DNA of 64,000 bases, taken from assembly GCA_019750915.1 (NCBI GenBank), contig JAIENY010000004.1, forward strand, positions 1 through 64,000, given 5' to 3'. The notes under the pieces were generated by a model that was given only the letters and a program-made list of their open reading frames with translations, ran no database searches and was not told the DNA's origin. The position numbers and the translations under genes are program-made. The stretch comes from Xanthobacteraceae bacterium. GTDB lineage: Bacteria; Pseudomonadota; Alphaproteobacteria; Rhizobiales; Xanthobacteraceae. This document shows, one piece after another, positions 17,565-26,489 of the stretch (position 1 is its first letter; every line of letters begins with the position of its first letter).

Positions 17565-17852
17565 CTAGTCAACACCCTCGACGACAACCATGTGCCGCTC
17601 CGCATTGCCCATGGCAAGTTTGCGGGCTTCGGTATATTCGGGCGAGTGGTAGCACTTCTCCGCAGCTTCAAGGCTCGGAAACCTCGCCACGACGCTGCGT
17701 TCGAACGCGCCGCCTTCGAGAACGACCTGCTTGCCGCCGCGCGCCAGAATGACGCCGCCGTGCTTTTCGAGCGCGGGTCCCGCCAGCGCCGCATATTTGG
17801 AGTAGCCCTCCGGGTTGGTGACGTGAACACGCGCAATCCAGTATGCCGACAT
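17565..17852 (-). CDS. DUF1330 family protein
   Basis: A 95-residue protein of the ferredoxin-like alpha/beta-barrel DUF1330 group, which usually dimerises. The signature is complete: AYWIARVHVTNPEGYSKYAALAGPALEKHGGVILARGG, then VVARFPSLEAAEKCYHSPEYTEARKLA. No enzyme activity is established for the family. AGGAGAGA precedes the ATG. It is 50 bp downstream of the quinone oxidoreductase and 51 bp upstream of the b561-like gene, so it is probably in one transcript with both. Confidence 0.9.
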   Translation of the reverse strand: MSAYWIARVHVTNPEGYSKYAALAGPALEKHGGVILARGGKQVVLEGGAFERSVVARFPSLEAAEKCYHSPEYTEARKLAMGNAERHMVVVEGVD

Positions 17853-17902
17853 CTCAGTCTCTCCTTATCGTCTGACTATTTTCGGGGCGATACGTCCTCG
17901 CT

Positions 17903-18883
17903 CTACGGCACAATGATGCTTGAGCCTTCGGTCGCAGCGGATTCCAGATCGCGATGCGCCTTGGCCACGTCCGCGAGAGCATAATGCTGCTTGATGAGCG
18001 GGGTTAGAACGCCTTTCAGCACGAGGTCAAAAACCGCGGCAGCTGACGCCACCAGGTCCTCGCGTGCGGCAGTGTAGGTCGCAAGCGTCGGCCTAGTGTA
18101 ATAAAGCGATCCATTCTTCAGAAGAAGATTGGCTTCCAGCAACGGCGGAGCGCCTGTGGTCGCGCCGAATGTGACGAAGTATCCACGCGGTGCGATCGAG
18201 ACCAGCGTGTCCTCGAACGTCGCCTTTCCGACCGAGTCATAGGCAACCGCAACGCCCTTGCCGCCGGTCAGCGCCCGGACCTTCTCGGAAATCTTATCGT
18301 TTTTGCGGTCGACGATGTCGGCGTAACCGTGGTCCTTCGCCAGTTTGATTTTTTCGGCGCCGGTGGTCACGCCGATCATGCGCGCACCAAGATGCTTGCC
18401 CCATTGTCCGGCGAGCAGGCCAACACCACCGGACGCCGCGTAGAACAGCACGTCCTGACCGGCCTTCACCGGGAAGCACCGCTGCATGAGGTACTCGACG
18501 GTCATGCCCTTCAGCAGAACCGCCGCAGCGACTTCATCCGATATGCCATCGGGAATATGAACGAGCCGAGCCGCAGGCACGATGCGGTAGTCGGCGTACG
18601 CGCCGGGTACACCGGCATAACCTACGCGATCTCCAACCTTGAATTCGGTAACGCCTTCGCCGACGGCCTCGACAACGCCCGCTGCCTCGGCCCCCATCCC
18701 CGCAGGAAATGACCCTGATGGCCCCTTCCGCAAATAGACATCCATGAAGTTCAGCCCGATCGCCGTCTGCCGAACCAGAGCCTCGCCCTTGTCGGGCTCC
18801 TTGAGGGTGACCTCATTCAATTGCAGAACTTCCGGACCACCGTTCTGAGTGATTTGAACTGCCTTAGCCTTCTGAACCATCAT
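17903..18883 (-). CDS. NADPH:quinone oxidoreductase (zeta-crystallin type MDR)
   Basis: A 326-residue Zn-free medium-chain dehydrogenase. Marks of the quinone oxidoreductase branch: FMDVYLRKG near 45-55, GMGAEAAGVVEAVGEGVTEFKVGDRV, AAVLLKGMTVEYLM, and the cofactor motif YAASGGVGLLAGQWGKHLGARMIG. No zinc ligands are present. It would reduce quinones or enones with NADPH in the cytosol. GAGAGGGA precedes two adjacent ATG codons, either of which could start. It is divergent from nothing: all its neighbours run left, with DUF1330 next. Confidence 0.93.
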   Translation of the reverse strand: MMVQKAKAVQITQNGGPEVLQLNEVTLKEPDKGEALVRQTAIGLNFMDVYLRKGPSGSFPAGMGAEAAGVVEAVGEGVTEFKVGDRVGYAGVPGAYADYRIVPAARLVHIPDGISDEVAAAVLLKGMTVEYLMQRCFPVKAGQDVLFYAASGGVGLLAGQWGKHLGARMIGVTTGAEKIKLAKDHGYADIVDRKNDKISEKVRALTGGKGVAVAYDSVGKATFEDTLVSIAPRGYFVTFGATTGAPPLLEANLLLKNGSLYYTRPTLATYTAAREDLVASAAAVFDLVLKGVLTPLIKQHYALADVAKAHRDLESAATEGSSIIVP

Positions 18884-19022
18884 TCCCTCTCAAACAAAAC
18901 TCGATGTGACACGCATCAAGACACCGCTCGTCTGCGTCTTTGTCCGCAGCGCATCAGTTGCGAAATGCAACAGCGTGTTGAGCGTTTTGATCCGCTTGAA
19001 CAAAGCCATAATCGATCAAGTT

Positions 19023-19931
19023 TCACGCCGCATCGCGAGAAACACCGATCATTCCGAGGCGCGCCATCTCTTGCTTCAACGCGGAAGACTGCTCATCCGA
19101 TAAATTCCTCAAAGGCGACAACATACGAAGCCAGCCGACATCGTTCTTTCGCCAGGCATGAATCTGCTTCACAGCAGGAATCAGTGGGAATTTCTGAATT
19201 GTGGTTCTGAAATCGCTTAGCCGCTCCTGCAACGCCTCGCGTTCGCTGCCCCGCGCCTGAAAAACCTTGTGTGCAAGTGAGGCTGAAATGTTGGTGGAGC
19301 CGGAGATGACGCCGGAGCATCCCGCTTTCAACGCATCTGACAGCGTTGCCTCGGAGGAAGGATAAACATCGAAATCTTCATCGCCGACATACGATTTCGC
19401 CGACTCAAAGCTACCCGAGGAGTCCTTGATGCCCGCCACCAGCCGTCCGAACTTCTCGCGCAGGCGCTTGACAAGGCTGAGCGTGATCGGAACGGCAGTG
19501 ACCTGCGGAATGTGATACAAATAAAGATTGAGCCGGTCGTCGCGGATCGCATCGATCAACCTTGCATAATAATCATAGATACCGTCCTCGGACGGGTCCT
19601 TGGTGTAGTAAGGCGGCAAAACTAAAAGGTTCGAATAGCCAGCGGCCAATGCCGCTTTGCCGATAGCGATGGCATCGCCAACAGACGGTGAACCGGCTCC
19701 GAGGATCACCGAGTCGGCGGCGACCTTTGCCTTTGCAAGCGCGTCCGGCACTAGCATGCGGAAGGCAAATGGTAGCGCTGCGGCTTCACCGGTGGTCCCG
19801 AGCGGCGCCACGCCGCAACCCGTGGCAACAATTTCCTGGCAATAGCCGATCAGAGCATCCAGGTCCGGTTCGCCGTTGCCATTGATCGGCGTGATCGTCG
19901 CTGCGTAGACTCCCTTTTTTGCTTTTTTCAT
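19023..19931 (-). CDS. DapA-family (dihydrodipicolinate synthase/N-acetylneuraminate lyase) aldolase
   Basis: A 302-residue class I aldolase of the DHDPS/NAL superfamily. GTTGEA (45-50) binds the keto-acid carboxylate, Tyr139 (LYHIPQ) relays protons, and Lys169 (AGIKDSSG) forms the Schiff base. Lysine synthesis is unlikely because the gene overlaps a Zn alcohol dehydrogenase by 4 bp (ATGA) inside a catabolic cluster; a 2-keto-3-deoxy acid aldolase/dehydratase or hydratase-aldolase role is a better guess. GAAGGAAC precedes the ATG. Confidence 0.92.
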   Translation of the reverse strand: MKKAKKGVYAATITPINGNGEPDLDALIGYCQEIVATGCGVAPLGTTGEAAALPFAFRMLVPDALAKAKVAADSVILGAGSPSVGDAIAIGKAALAAGYSNLLVLPPYYTKDPSEDGIYDYYARLIDAIRDDRLNLYLYHIPQVTAVPITLSLVKRLREKFGRLVAGIKDSSGSFESAKSYVGDEDFDVYPSSEATLSDALKAGCSGVISGSTNISASLAHKVFQARGSEREALQERLSDFRTTIQKFPLIPAVKQIHAWRKNDVGWLRMLSPLRNLSDEQSSALKQEMARLGMIGVSRDAA

Positions 19932-21043
19932 TTCGCAAGTTCCTTCTTCCCCATTCGAACTTCAGTGTCGTATGTTTTGACTACGACCTTGATCGCATCC
20001 TCAATCCGATTGCGCGCGTAGTGCAGCGCAGTGGGTAGCTCAGCGAGTGAAAATGTATGCGTGTGGATGAGCGTCGCGTCGAATCGTTTGGCCGCCATCA
20101 AAGCCATGGCTCTGCGGGTCGCACTTTTCCCCTCACCGCGAATGCCGTAAACGTAGATGTTGTTCTTCACCAGGGCGCCAAGATCGGTGAGAACCGGCTC
20201 GTGCGGGAACGCAGCGAGACAAACCTTACCGCCACGGCTCGTCATCTGTGTTGCCTGATTGATTGCATCCTCGGTGCCAGAACACTCGATTACGTAATCG
20301 GCGCCGCGGCCGGTCATTTCTTTCACAACGGAAACGAGGTTTTCCCTCTTGATATTGACGATCCGATCCGCGCCAAGTTTTTTGCCAATTTCCAGCCGCC
20401 CATCACGGGTGCCCGAGAGGATCACCGGATCGGCGCCAAGCGCCTTCGCCACGGCAACAGCGAGTAAACCAATTGGTCCCGGTCCCGTCACCACCACACT
20501 CTCGCCCGCCACGAGGCCGCCGAGCTCAGTCAGGCCATACATCGACGTCCCCGCCGTGACCACGAGCGTCGCCTCTTCGTCGCTCATATCGTCAGGCACA
20601 CGCGACAGCGTATTGATGTTGTTAATGGCGTATTCAGCGAACCCACCGTCGGTGGTGAAACCGTTGGCACGGTGGCCCTTGTTAACGTTGCCATAGTTCA
20701 GACCGTAATTGAGGCACGAGGTGTACATGCCCTGCCGGCAGCGAACGCACTGGCCGCAGCCGGCGTGGATTTCAACGGTCACCCGCTCGCCGACACGGTA
20801 TTCATCGACGCCCGGTCCCAATGCTGCGACCGTTCCCATGTACTCATGGCCAGGCGTGAAATTCTTGTGAAACGGTGAGCCACCTTGAATCAGCGCGGGC
20901 GTTCCGTATTCCAATATCTCAAGGTCGGTTGCGCAGATGGCAACGGCATCAATCCGAACCAAGACTTCCGCCTTTTGCGGGCTAGGAACCGGCTTCTCGA
21001 CGAGATGAAGTTCGTTGGGACCATCCAAGACCCAAGCTTTCAT
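19928..21043 (-). CDS. zinc-dependent alcohol dehydrogenase (MDR family)
   Basis: A 371-residue medium-chain dehydrogenase. Catalytic zinc: Cys37 and the GHE pair His66/Glu67. Structural zinc: Cys96, 99, 102 and 110 (CGQCVRCRQGMYTSC). Cofactor motif VVTGPGPIGLLAVAVAKALGA. It resembles sorbitol/threonine-type dehydrogenases. The frame is open 42 codons upstream, but MKAWVLDGPNELHLVEKPVP is the family N-terminus; no good ribosome site is seen for any candidate start. ATTGGTT boxes lie at 21109-21169 directly upstream, so control by the divergent GntR protein is likely. It probably oxidises an alcohol made or consumed by the DapA-type lyase. Confidence 0.9.
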   Translation of the reverse strand: MKAWVLDGPNELHLVEKPVPSPQKAEVLVRIDAVAICATDLEILEYGTPALIQGGSPFHKNFTPGHEYMGTVAALGPGVDEYRVGERVTVEIHAGCGQCVRCRQGMYTSCLNYGLNYGNVNKGHRANGFTTDGGFAEYAINNINTLSRVPDDMSDEEATLVVTAGTSMYGLTELGGLVAGESVVVTGPGPIGLLAVAVAKALGADPVILSGTRDGRLEIGKKLGADRIVNIKRENLVSVVKEMTGRGADYVIECSGTEDAINQATQMTSRGGKVCLAAFPHEPVLTDLGALVKNNIYVYGIRGEGKSATRRAMALMAAKRFDATLIHTHTFSLAELPTALHYARNRIEDAIKVVVKTYDTEVRMGKKELAK

Positions 21044-21108
21044 CGTCGAGGGGACGTTACCGATCGGACTTCGAGATGCGGATGATAACCGGGTTACAAC
21101 ACTCATAA

Positions 21109-21169
21109 ATTGGCTAACCATTTTGTTAATTGGTTTGTCTTGGTTTGGATTCATCAGAAGCCAAACCAA
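21109..21169. promoter_or_regulatory. phased ATTGGTT boxes plus TTGGTTTGG inverted repeat before the dehydrogenase
   Basis: ATTGGCT (21109), ATTGGTT (21129) and a TTGGTT core (21140, in phase with the core of the second at 21130) share a 10-bp helical register. The last box also begins TTGGTTTGG (21140-21148), whose perfect reverse complement CCAAACCAA stands at 21161-21169 after a 12-base spacer. The site is 66-126 bp upstream of the dehydrogenase start and 670 bp from the divergent GntR gene. Confidence 0.65.
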
Positions 21170-21801
21170 AAGTCAATCCAAAAATGGGAAACCCGTTCGC
21201 GGGGCTGTGTTGCACTTGGTCGACATCACGACAGGCGCCAACAAGTCGTCAATAAGCAAGAAAACCAGCCCGAATCACAGCGTTGAGTTTCCGAGGCGGC
21301 AGTAGCCGGACCTAACTTGGTGTGACGTGCGAGAGTCAGAACAACGCTTTGCGAGTATGGGGGTAGAGCACCATAGCCGATCGAGAATGCCATGGTCGCG
21401 AACCCAAATTGGTCTGGGGAGAACGCGGCCCAATCCGCACAAATATTTCATATGAGGTGTTGATGTTGAACCAAGCCGGGAAATCTCTGGCGATCCTGCT
21501 CGCTCGAAAAACCGCAATGTGGCCCATTTGCAAAAAAGATACCGAAAGGCGAACTCGCCAGATTTTGTCCGTGGCCGAAAGCCGATCCAACGTCTCGATC
21601 ACACTCATTCCTGGATATTGGAAGCATCAACAATGTTTATCGAGATGAACAAAGAGACAGATGCCAGCAGCAAATAAAATGAGTGTTCCACCGGGCTCCA
21701 CGGCCGACGATAGAGAACAAAAACCTGAGTAATTAGCGCTTCCAAACGACGGTTCGGAGACCGCGACCTCTCTTGACTTGATACGCATTTGTTGCGTAAT
21801 T
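21170..21801. other. 632-bp intergenic stretch between divergent dehydrogenase and GntR genes
   Basis: I see no convincing gene. A plus-strand frame at 21409-21648 (79 codons) has no family signature and no good ribosome site. The length is unusual for a simple divergent promoter, so it may hold a lost gene or an unannotated RNA, but neither is visible. Confidence 0.4.
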
Positions 21802-21818
21802 ATTGGTTCAAATTGGTT
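21802..21818. promoter_or_regulatory. two ATTGGTT boxes, 10-bp period, before the GntR gene
   Basis: ATTGGTT at 21802-21808 and again at 21812-21818, identical and exactly one helical turn apart, 22 bp before the GTG start. This is the cleanest copy of the repeated operator and suggests autoregulation by the GntR protein. Confidence 0.65.
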
Positions 21819-21839
21819 AGACGACTAGGATCATCCGTT

Positions 21840-22475
21840 GTGGAATTACTGTCGCGCTATCTTGAGGCCGGACCGGGCACACGACTTCCTCCTGAGCGAA
21901 AACTTGCGGATGAGCTCGGCCTGTCACGTGCGGAGATACGCAAGCTATTAGCGCGCCTGGAAGACGAAGGTCGGCTGTCGCGTGAAGTTGGCCGGGGGAC
22001 TTTCGTCAAACCTGCCTATCCTGAAACCGCGACTGATCGCGGGACGCTGGAGAAAAGCACAAGCCCCCGGGAGGCCATGGAAGCTCGCCTGGTCATCGAA
22101 CCCGAGCTTGCCAGCTTGGCCGCCATCAACGCAACTCATAAGCAGATCGAGGCGATGCGTGCACTCGCGAAGCAGATGAGAAACGCAAAAACTTGGAAGG
22201 CTTACGAGCAGCTGGATGTGCGGCTACACTTGCTTATTGCAGAGGCCGCCGGCAACACGCTTCTGGTTGCGGTCCACGAAATCGTCAATGAGGTTCGTCG
22301 TGCGGTCGTTTGGAAATGGTTGGATACACGCCCCATTGGGCCAGCACCAGATTACTCATCATTTGGCGAGCACGACAAAATTATTGATGCGATTGAGAAG
22401 AGAGATCGCACGGATGCCCTGGAAGCTATGCGACGTCATCTACGCACAACGCAATCCCGGCTTTTCGGTAGCTAA
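21840..22475 (+). CDS. GntR family regulator, FadR/FCD subfamily
   Basis: About 211 residues. The winged helix is clear: GTRLPPERKLADELGLSRAEIRKLLARLEDEGRLSREVGRGTFV. It is followed by an all-helical FCD effector domain with the metal-ligand pattern: EARLVIEPELASLAA (first Asp/Glu region), LDVRLHLLIAEAAGN (D-x3-H), FGEHDKIIDAIEKRD and AMRRHLRTT (two His). FCD proteins usually sense carboxylic acids. GTG 21840 was chosen because TAGGA lies 9 bases before it; a TTG 51 bases upstream would put the operator inside the gene. It is the likely regulator of genes carrying ATTGGTT boxes between 21 and 26.5 kb. Confidence 0.88.
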   Translation: MELLSRYLEAGPGTRLPPERKLADELGLSRAEIRKLLARLEDEGRLSREVGRGTFVKPAYPETATDRGTLEKSTSPREAMEARLVIEPELASLAAINATHKQIEAMRALAKQMRNAKTWKAYEQLDVRLHLLIAEAAGNTLLVAVHEIVNEVRRAVVWKWLDTRPIGPAPDYSSFGEHDKIIDAIEKRDRTDALEAMRRHLRTTQSRLFGS

Positions 22476-22668
22476 GCTCCCACGCCTTGTTCTCTCAAAC
22501 AACACCTCAAAATATTCTGCCTAACGTGATGACAGCAATTTCCGGCCGCGATTCACAAGCTGCCCGCTATTTCAGTTGGCGCCGCGTACGCAAACAATCA
22601 CCCGCAACCGTACTTGATTGTCCATCAATCAGGCCTGTCCTGCCGCCTTAACTGAAAAGCTCGTGCTG

Positions 22669-23946
22669 TCAGCCCTGTCGTGCGGCAAACGGATATTCGA
22701 GGTCGCCGGACTTGTACTGCGGTGGGAATAGGATGACTTCTTTGCCTTGCTCTTTAAACTGTTGAAAGTCGCTGCCCTTGATATTCTTGAATTGGACAGT
22801 GAATAGCTGCGGCTGAGCCCATTCTCCATCCGGTCCAAACCGGACATTCCCCATGACGGTCTGGAAGCTATTCTGGTGGATGTAATCCGCAAGTTTTTTT
22901 TGATCGAGATCGCCGGTTTTAGTAACGGCGTCAGCGAGGACCTGCAAGGCAGCATACGTAACTGGTGGATTATAAAACCCGAGTTTATCGACACCGTGCT
23001 CCTGAGCCTGCCCCTGATACTGCTGCAGCAGCCGGTCGATGCCCGGAAACTTTACCGTCGGCTCCGGGCTATATAGTTCAAAACACACAACACCGTTAAG
23101 GGCGGCCCCGAGTTGTTGCTTGATGGCGGCGTATTGCAAGCCGATCATCGTTCCACCAAACATTTTGGCTTCGAGCCTGATTTCCTGCACGGTGCGGATG
23201 ATGCCCACCGTATCCGCAGGATAGGAAGCCACAAAAACGATATCGGGTGATGATGCTTTTAGAGCTGTGAGCACAGGCGAAAAATTGACGGTATTTGGTG
23301 GATAAACTTCGTCGTAAACCGTGCGCAAACCTATATTCTTGGCGTGAGCACGGGCGCCTTCCAAAGTGCTTTTAGCAAACTCTGCATCCGCCCCAACAAA
23401 AGCAACGGTCTGTGGCTTCGGGTTTATCGTTGCAGCTGCTTCGAAAAAGCCCTGGGACATCGCGTCCTTGCCGTTCGGTCCGAACGGTTGCATCTGAAAG
23501 TATCTCGGATATTTGAACTGCTCATTCACGGCTAATGCAAACATCGCCATCACGATCCGTTTCTTTTGAATAATCAACGGCATCGCCGGCGCAACTTGAT
23601 TCGTACTGATCGCCATTAGAAGATCGACATTGTCGATGTTGATGAGCTTGGAATAAATAGCCGGAACCAGACCCGGATTGCTTTGATCGTCATAGTAAAC
23701 CAATTCGACCGGACGCCCCAGCAGACCACCGGCCTTGTTGACCTCTTCAGCCCATATCTGGGCCGTCAACAACGCAGCCTTTCCCGCTGCAGCCAGAGAA
23801 CCCGTAAGTTGCACGCCAAAACCGATTTTGATCGGCGGCTCCGCCGCGTAACTCCTTCGTCCAAGCATAGAAGTACCGGTGACAATAGCGGCCATCCCCA
23901 ATACCGCACGACGACGATCGATGGTCTTGTTCTTATCGCTGATCAT
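22669..23946 (-). CDS. branched-chain-type ABC transporter substrate-binding protein
   Basis: A 425-residue type I periplasmic binding protein of the Leu/Ile/Val family. The leader is twin-arginine-like (DRRRAVLGMAAIVTGTSMLGRRSYAAE), with probable cleavage after YAA. Then IKIGFGVQLTGSLAAAGKAALLTAQIWAEEVNKAGGLLGRPVELVYYDDQSNPGLVPAIYSKLI is the standard opening. Relatives bind aromatic or other carboxylates as often as amino acids. It is 31 bp downstream of the outer-membrane channel gene and shares its operator. The permease and ATPase genes are probably livFGMH at 29-32 kb. Confidence 0.93.
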   Translation of the reverse strand: MISDKNKTIDRRRAVLGMAAIVTGTSMLGRRSYAAEPPIKIGFGVQLTGSLAAAGKAALLTAQIWAEEVNKAGGLLGRPVELVYYDDQSNPGLVPAIYSKLINIDNVDLLMAISTNQVAPAMPLIIQKKRIVMAMFALAVNEQFKYPRYFQMQPFGPNGKDAMSQGFFEAAATINPKPQTVAFVGADAEFAKSTLEGARAHAKNIGLRTVYDEVYPPNTVNFSPVLTALKASSPDIVFVASYPADTVGIIRTVQEIRLEAKMFGGTMIGLQYAAIKQQLGAALNGVVCFELYSPEPTVKFPGIDRLLQQYQGQAQEHGVDKLGFYNPPVTYAALQVLADAVTKTGDLDQKKLADYIHQNSFQTVMGNVRFGPDGEWAQPQLFTVQFKNIKGSDFQQFKEQGKEVILFPPQYKSGDLEYPFAARQG

Positions 23947-23977
23947 TTACCCTCTCCGATTCAAGCTGTGTGCATTC

Positions 23978-25051
23978 TCACTTGCGATAGAACACGGACG
24001 GCGCTGCCGTGGGTGCCTGCTGATTAAATGGGAAACTCAAGGCGACGACTCCTGTAAAGCCTCGCGTGACGGTGCCTGTTTGTGGAGTCACACCCTCCGC
24101 TCGCGCATAGACTTCCTGGAGCGCCCAAAAGTCGACCCTCGCCGGACCAAAATTGTAACCAACCAGACCACCGACAGCCACTTGGTCGTAGCGATTGACG
24201 TTAATTCTGTAATTGTAGAATGCGCTCGATTTATCGTTGGTGATCTGCCCTGCGTAATAGGCCACCGGACCTACTGTCCACTTGTCGATAGTTTTCGTTG
24301 CAGTGATATCAACGTGGAAAATATCGCCGGTACGGTATTTGGTCAGGGTGTTCTCGGTCGAAATCTCATCGGATATGTTGGCAGTAAGATTCCAGCCGTT
24401 TTTCAAATATGAAAACAATACCGCCGGCTGGAATGTCCACCACGGGTTGCCTACGCTTCCAAGACCGCTCAGTCCCACCTGCGTGCCGGTGGGCGCCCAA
24501 GTCAGAAGTGCTGTCTTGAGAAAAAAGCCCTCCCCAAGATTCCATGCCAATTGATTCACGAACAGCGTGTTGTGCAAACCCTTACGATCCTGATTCAACG
24601 GAGCGCCTACGTCGGCAGCAAAAACCGGTTGGATAACACCCGCTTCATACGTTCCGCCAAAAAATTTCCATCCTGACGACCACAGCAAAGCTTGAGACAC
24701 CCCTTCGGCCTCTACGTTGGTGGAGCGACCGCCGACACTCGGGGCGCTGGGGCCGACGAGTTTTGCTTCGTAATCGATAAACCTTGTTGTGCTGTACCAA
24801 CCTGGCGCCGGCGCCGGCGCCGCGGTGACGATGCCAAGGAAAAATCCGGGTTTTTGTTCATACCCCGGAAAACCCAGCTCATAAGCGTTCGCAGTCGATG
24901 TCACCATCCCCAGGACCGTCGCCGCCCCGGCAAGCATGGCCACCAGACCGCCTGTAACCCTCACAAAAGCAACATCGGTCCGCAGCCTCCAGCTGCACGA
25001 GAACTTCTGCAAAAGCAGGCTGTTTCTCCGACACCAATCCGTAACAATCAT
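23978..25051 (-). CDS. outer-membrane channel of the phenol-degradation meta-pathway type
   Basis: A 357-residue beta-barrel protein. A long leader (GGLVAMLAGAATVLGMVTSTANA) precedes the mature YELGFPGYEQKPGFFLG. Later strands carry the typical pattern of this family: TFQPAVLFSYLKNGWNLTANISDEISTENTLTKYRTGDIFHVDITATKTI, then VGPVAYYAGQITND, and a terminal aromatic-rich strand with SFPFNQ. Members are thought to import hydrophobic aromatic substrates. ATG 25051 has a GGGGGG run 8 bases upstream; an in-frame start 28 codons earlier is less likely. It is the first gene of a two-gene unit with the binding protein. Confidence 0.82.
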   Translation of the reverse strand: MIVTDWCRRNSLLLQKFSCSWRLRTDVAFVRVTGGLVAMLAGAATVLGMVTSTANAYELGFPGYEQKPGFFLGIVTAAPAPAPGWYSTTRFIDYEAKLVGPSAPSVGGRSTNVEAEGVSQALLWSSGWKFFGGTYEAGVIQPVFAADVGAPLNQDRKGLHNTLFVNQLAWNLGEGFFLKTALLTWAPTGTQVGLSGLGSVGNPWWTFQPAVLFSYLKNGWNLTANISDEISTENTLTKYRTGDIFHVDITATKTIDKWTVGPVAYYAGQITNDKSSAFYNYRINVNRYDQVAVGGLVGYNFGPARVDFWALQEVYARAEGVTPQTGTVTRGFTGVVALSFPFNQQAPTAAPSVFYRK

Positions 25052-25087
25052 ACGAAATCCCCCCGATTTGGTTGACCATTCTTCACT

Positions 25088-25104
25088 ATTGGTTACTATT
25101 GGCG
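25088..25104. promoter_or_regulatory. ATTGGTT/ATTGGCG boxes, 10-bp period, before the channel gene
   Basis: ATTGGTT at 25088-25094 and ATTGGCG at 25098-25104, exactly 10 bp apart, 37 bp upstream of the channel start. It matches the arrays before the GntR gene and the dehydrogenase. Confidence 0.6.
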
Positions 25105-25181
25105 GAGCCTCGTAAAAATTACCGGTGAGAGTCAAGCATAAAATTTGAATATTGGCGCAAATCGCCTTCGCAGCGCGCGAT

Positions 25182-25198
25182 ATTGGTTTTAATTGATT
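25182..25198. promoter_or_regulatory. second ATTGGTT/ATTGATT pair upstream of the channel gene
   Basis: ATTGGTT at 25182-25188 and ATTGATT at 25192-25198, again 10 bp apart, 94 bp beyond the proximal pair. A lone ATTGGCG stands at 25151 between them. A distal copy allows co-operative binding or looping. Confidence 0.5.
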
Positions 25199-25669
25199 GT
25201 AATGTTCATCGGCGACCTGCGGGGATTGCAGTCGCGGGGCTCGATAACGCGGGATTTATCCCGGCGACAGGCGCAGGGACTATCCGTGAAAAACGGTTGG
25301 GGCTCGATTGGGATTGACCAAAATGCAATCCGCTTTGAGACGAAGGCCGCACGGCCGGCGTCGTGAAATTCCGAGGCAAGCCTCTCCGCCCCCTCAGCGA
25401 AGCCGCTATACGAGACGTATCAAACACTCAATTCTATTTGGTTGCAGCCGGATTAGTTTCATTGCACGAGCAGTCTTCCCGCTCATCGCACACGCGCCGC
25501 ATCTTTTCCTTCTGGTCAATTGCCAGGAGTTCTCAAAAAAACGCCCAGTTGACGGTCGGAGCGGACGACCGTCAACCTACAGTTTCAAACAGATCGAAGC
25601 GACGCTCTTACTGATAGATCAAACGGCCAGATGATGACCGACACAAAAACTTACGCCCTCGCTTATCAC
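25199..25669. other. 471-bp stretch upstream of the channel operator
   Basis: It lies between the distal operator of the channel gene and the stop of the AhpC-like gene. Open frames on both strands lack any recognisable motif. GACGGTCGGAGCGGACGACCGTC near 25550 (GACGGTC/GACCGTC, 9-base spacer) may act as the AhpC-like gene terminator or a regulatory dyad. Confidence 0.4.
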
Positions 25670-26326
25670 CTAGGCTCTGACCTCTGACGACTGAAGAAAC
25701 GGAATCATATCCTCAGGATCGGGCCGACGCGTATAATCGGGATTCACCTCCGAGTAGAGGATCACGCCATCCTGACCGATGATATAACGGGCTGGCATCG
25801 GCAGCGTCCAACTCGGATCGTCATTAAACGTCGGCAGATCGTTTTTGAACTGCTTATAGAGTTCAACCAAATAATCGGGAAGTTTGAAGCGGACCCCGAA
25901 CGCGGCACCGATATCTCCCTTCACGTCAGACAGAATCGGAAAGGAGAGACCATTCTGGCGAACCGATCTCCGGCTATTCGGGGCGGTCTGCGGCGAGATG
26001 GCAACAAGCGATGCGCCGCGCCTCTCGAACTCCAGCTTGGCAGCTTCGAGCGCCTGTAACTCCATATTGCAGTACGGGCACCAAACACCACGATAGAAAC
26101 TCACGATCAGCGGACCACGTCTCAAAAGATCGGACGAGTCAACGACAGTCCCCTCTGGATCCTTCAACGAAAATGACGGAGCTACCTCACCCGCCTTCTT
26201 GGCGTGCTTAGTCGCGCCCGACTCGATTAATTCTGCGGTAGCGCGATGCATAATCTCGATGGCAGCACGCGGTTTTGTGGTCTCGAATTCGGCCTTGAAG
26301 GCATCGAGCTTGGCTTGAAGCGACAT
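25670..26326 (-). CDS. AhpC/TSA-family peroxiredoxin-like protein
   Basis: A 218-residue thioredoxin-fold protein. FYRGVWCPYCNMELQAL carries Cys83 and Cys86, a CxxC in place of the single peroxidatic Cys of typical AhpC, as in the AhpC-like/resA-like group of redox proteins. An N-terminal helical extension of about 45 residues precedes the fold. The C-terminal MPARYIIGQDGVILYSEVNPDYTRRPDPEDMIPFL is standard. Role: peroxide reduction or thiol exchange during oxidative catabolism. Two operator pairs upstream link it to the GntR regulon. No signal peptide. Confidence 0.9.
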   Translation of the reverse strand: MSLQAKLDAFKAEFETTKPRAAIEIMHRATAELIESGATKHAKKAGEVAPSFSLKDPEGTVVDSSDLLRRGPLIVSFYRGVWCPYCNMELQALEAAKLEFERRGASLVAISPQTAPNSRRSVRQNGLSFPILSDVKGDIGAAFGVRFKLPDYLVELYKQFKNDLPTFNDDPSWTLPMPARYIIGQDGVILYSEVNPDYTRRPDPEDMIPFLQSSEVRA

Positions 26327-26378
26327 GACGTTTCTCCCTTTGACAACGTTTGTCTTCCGTTGATCAACCTTTCGATAA

Positions 26379-26396
26379 ATTGGTTGTCAGTTGGTT
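26379..26396. promoter_or_regulatory. ATTGGTT/GTTGGTT pair before the AhpC-like gene
   Basis: ATTGGTT at 26379-26385 and GTTGGTT at 26390-26396, spacing 11 rather than 10 bp, 53 bp upstream of the start codon. It is the least regular member of the set. Confidence 0.5.
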
Positions 26397-26489
26397 TGAA
26401 GTCAACAGATGCGGAATAGAAAGTCAACATGGACATCTGTTTCTTTTTGCTCCCTATTTCACCCGGGCCTCGGTTGTTGTAATGGGCGC

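Noticed and set aside
21170-21788. Small ORF at 21409-21648 as a real gene
   Set aside because: No ribosome site and no family resemblance; it lies in a divergent promoter region.
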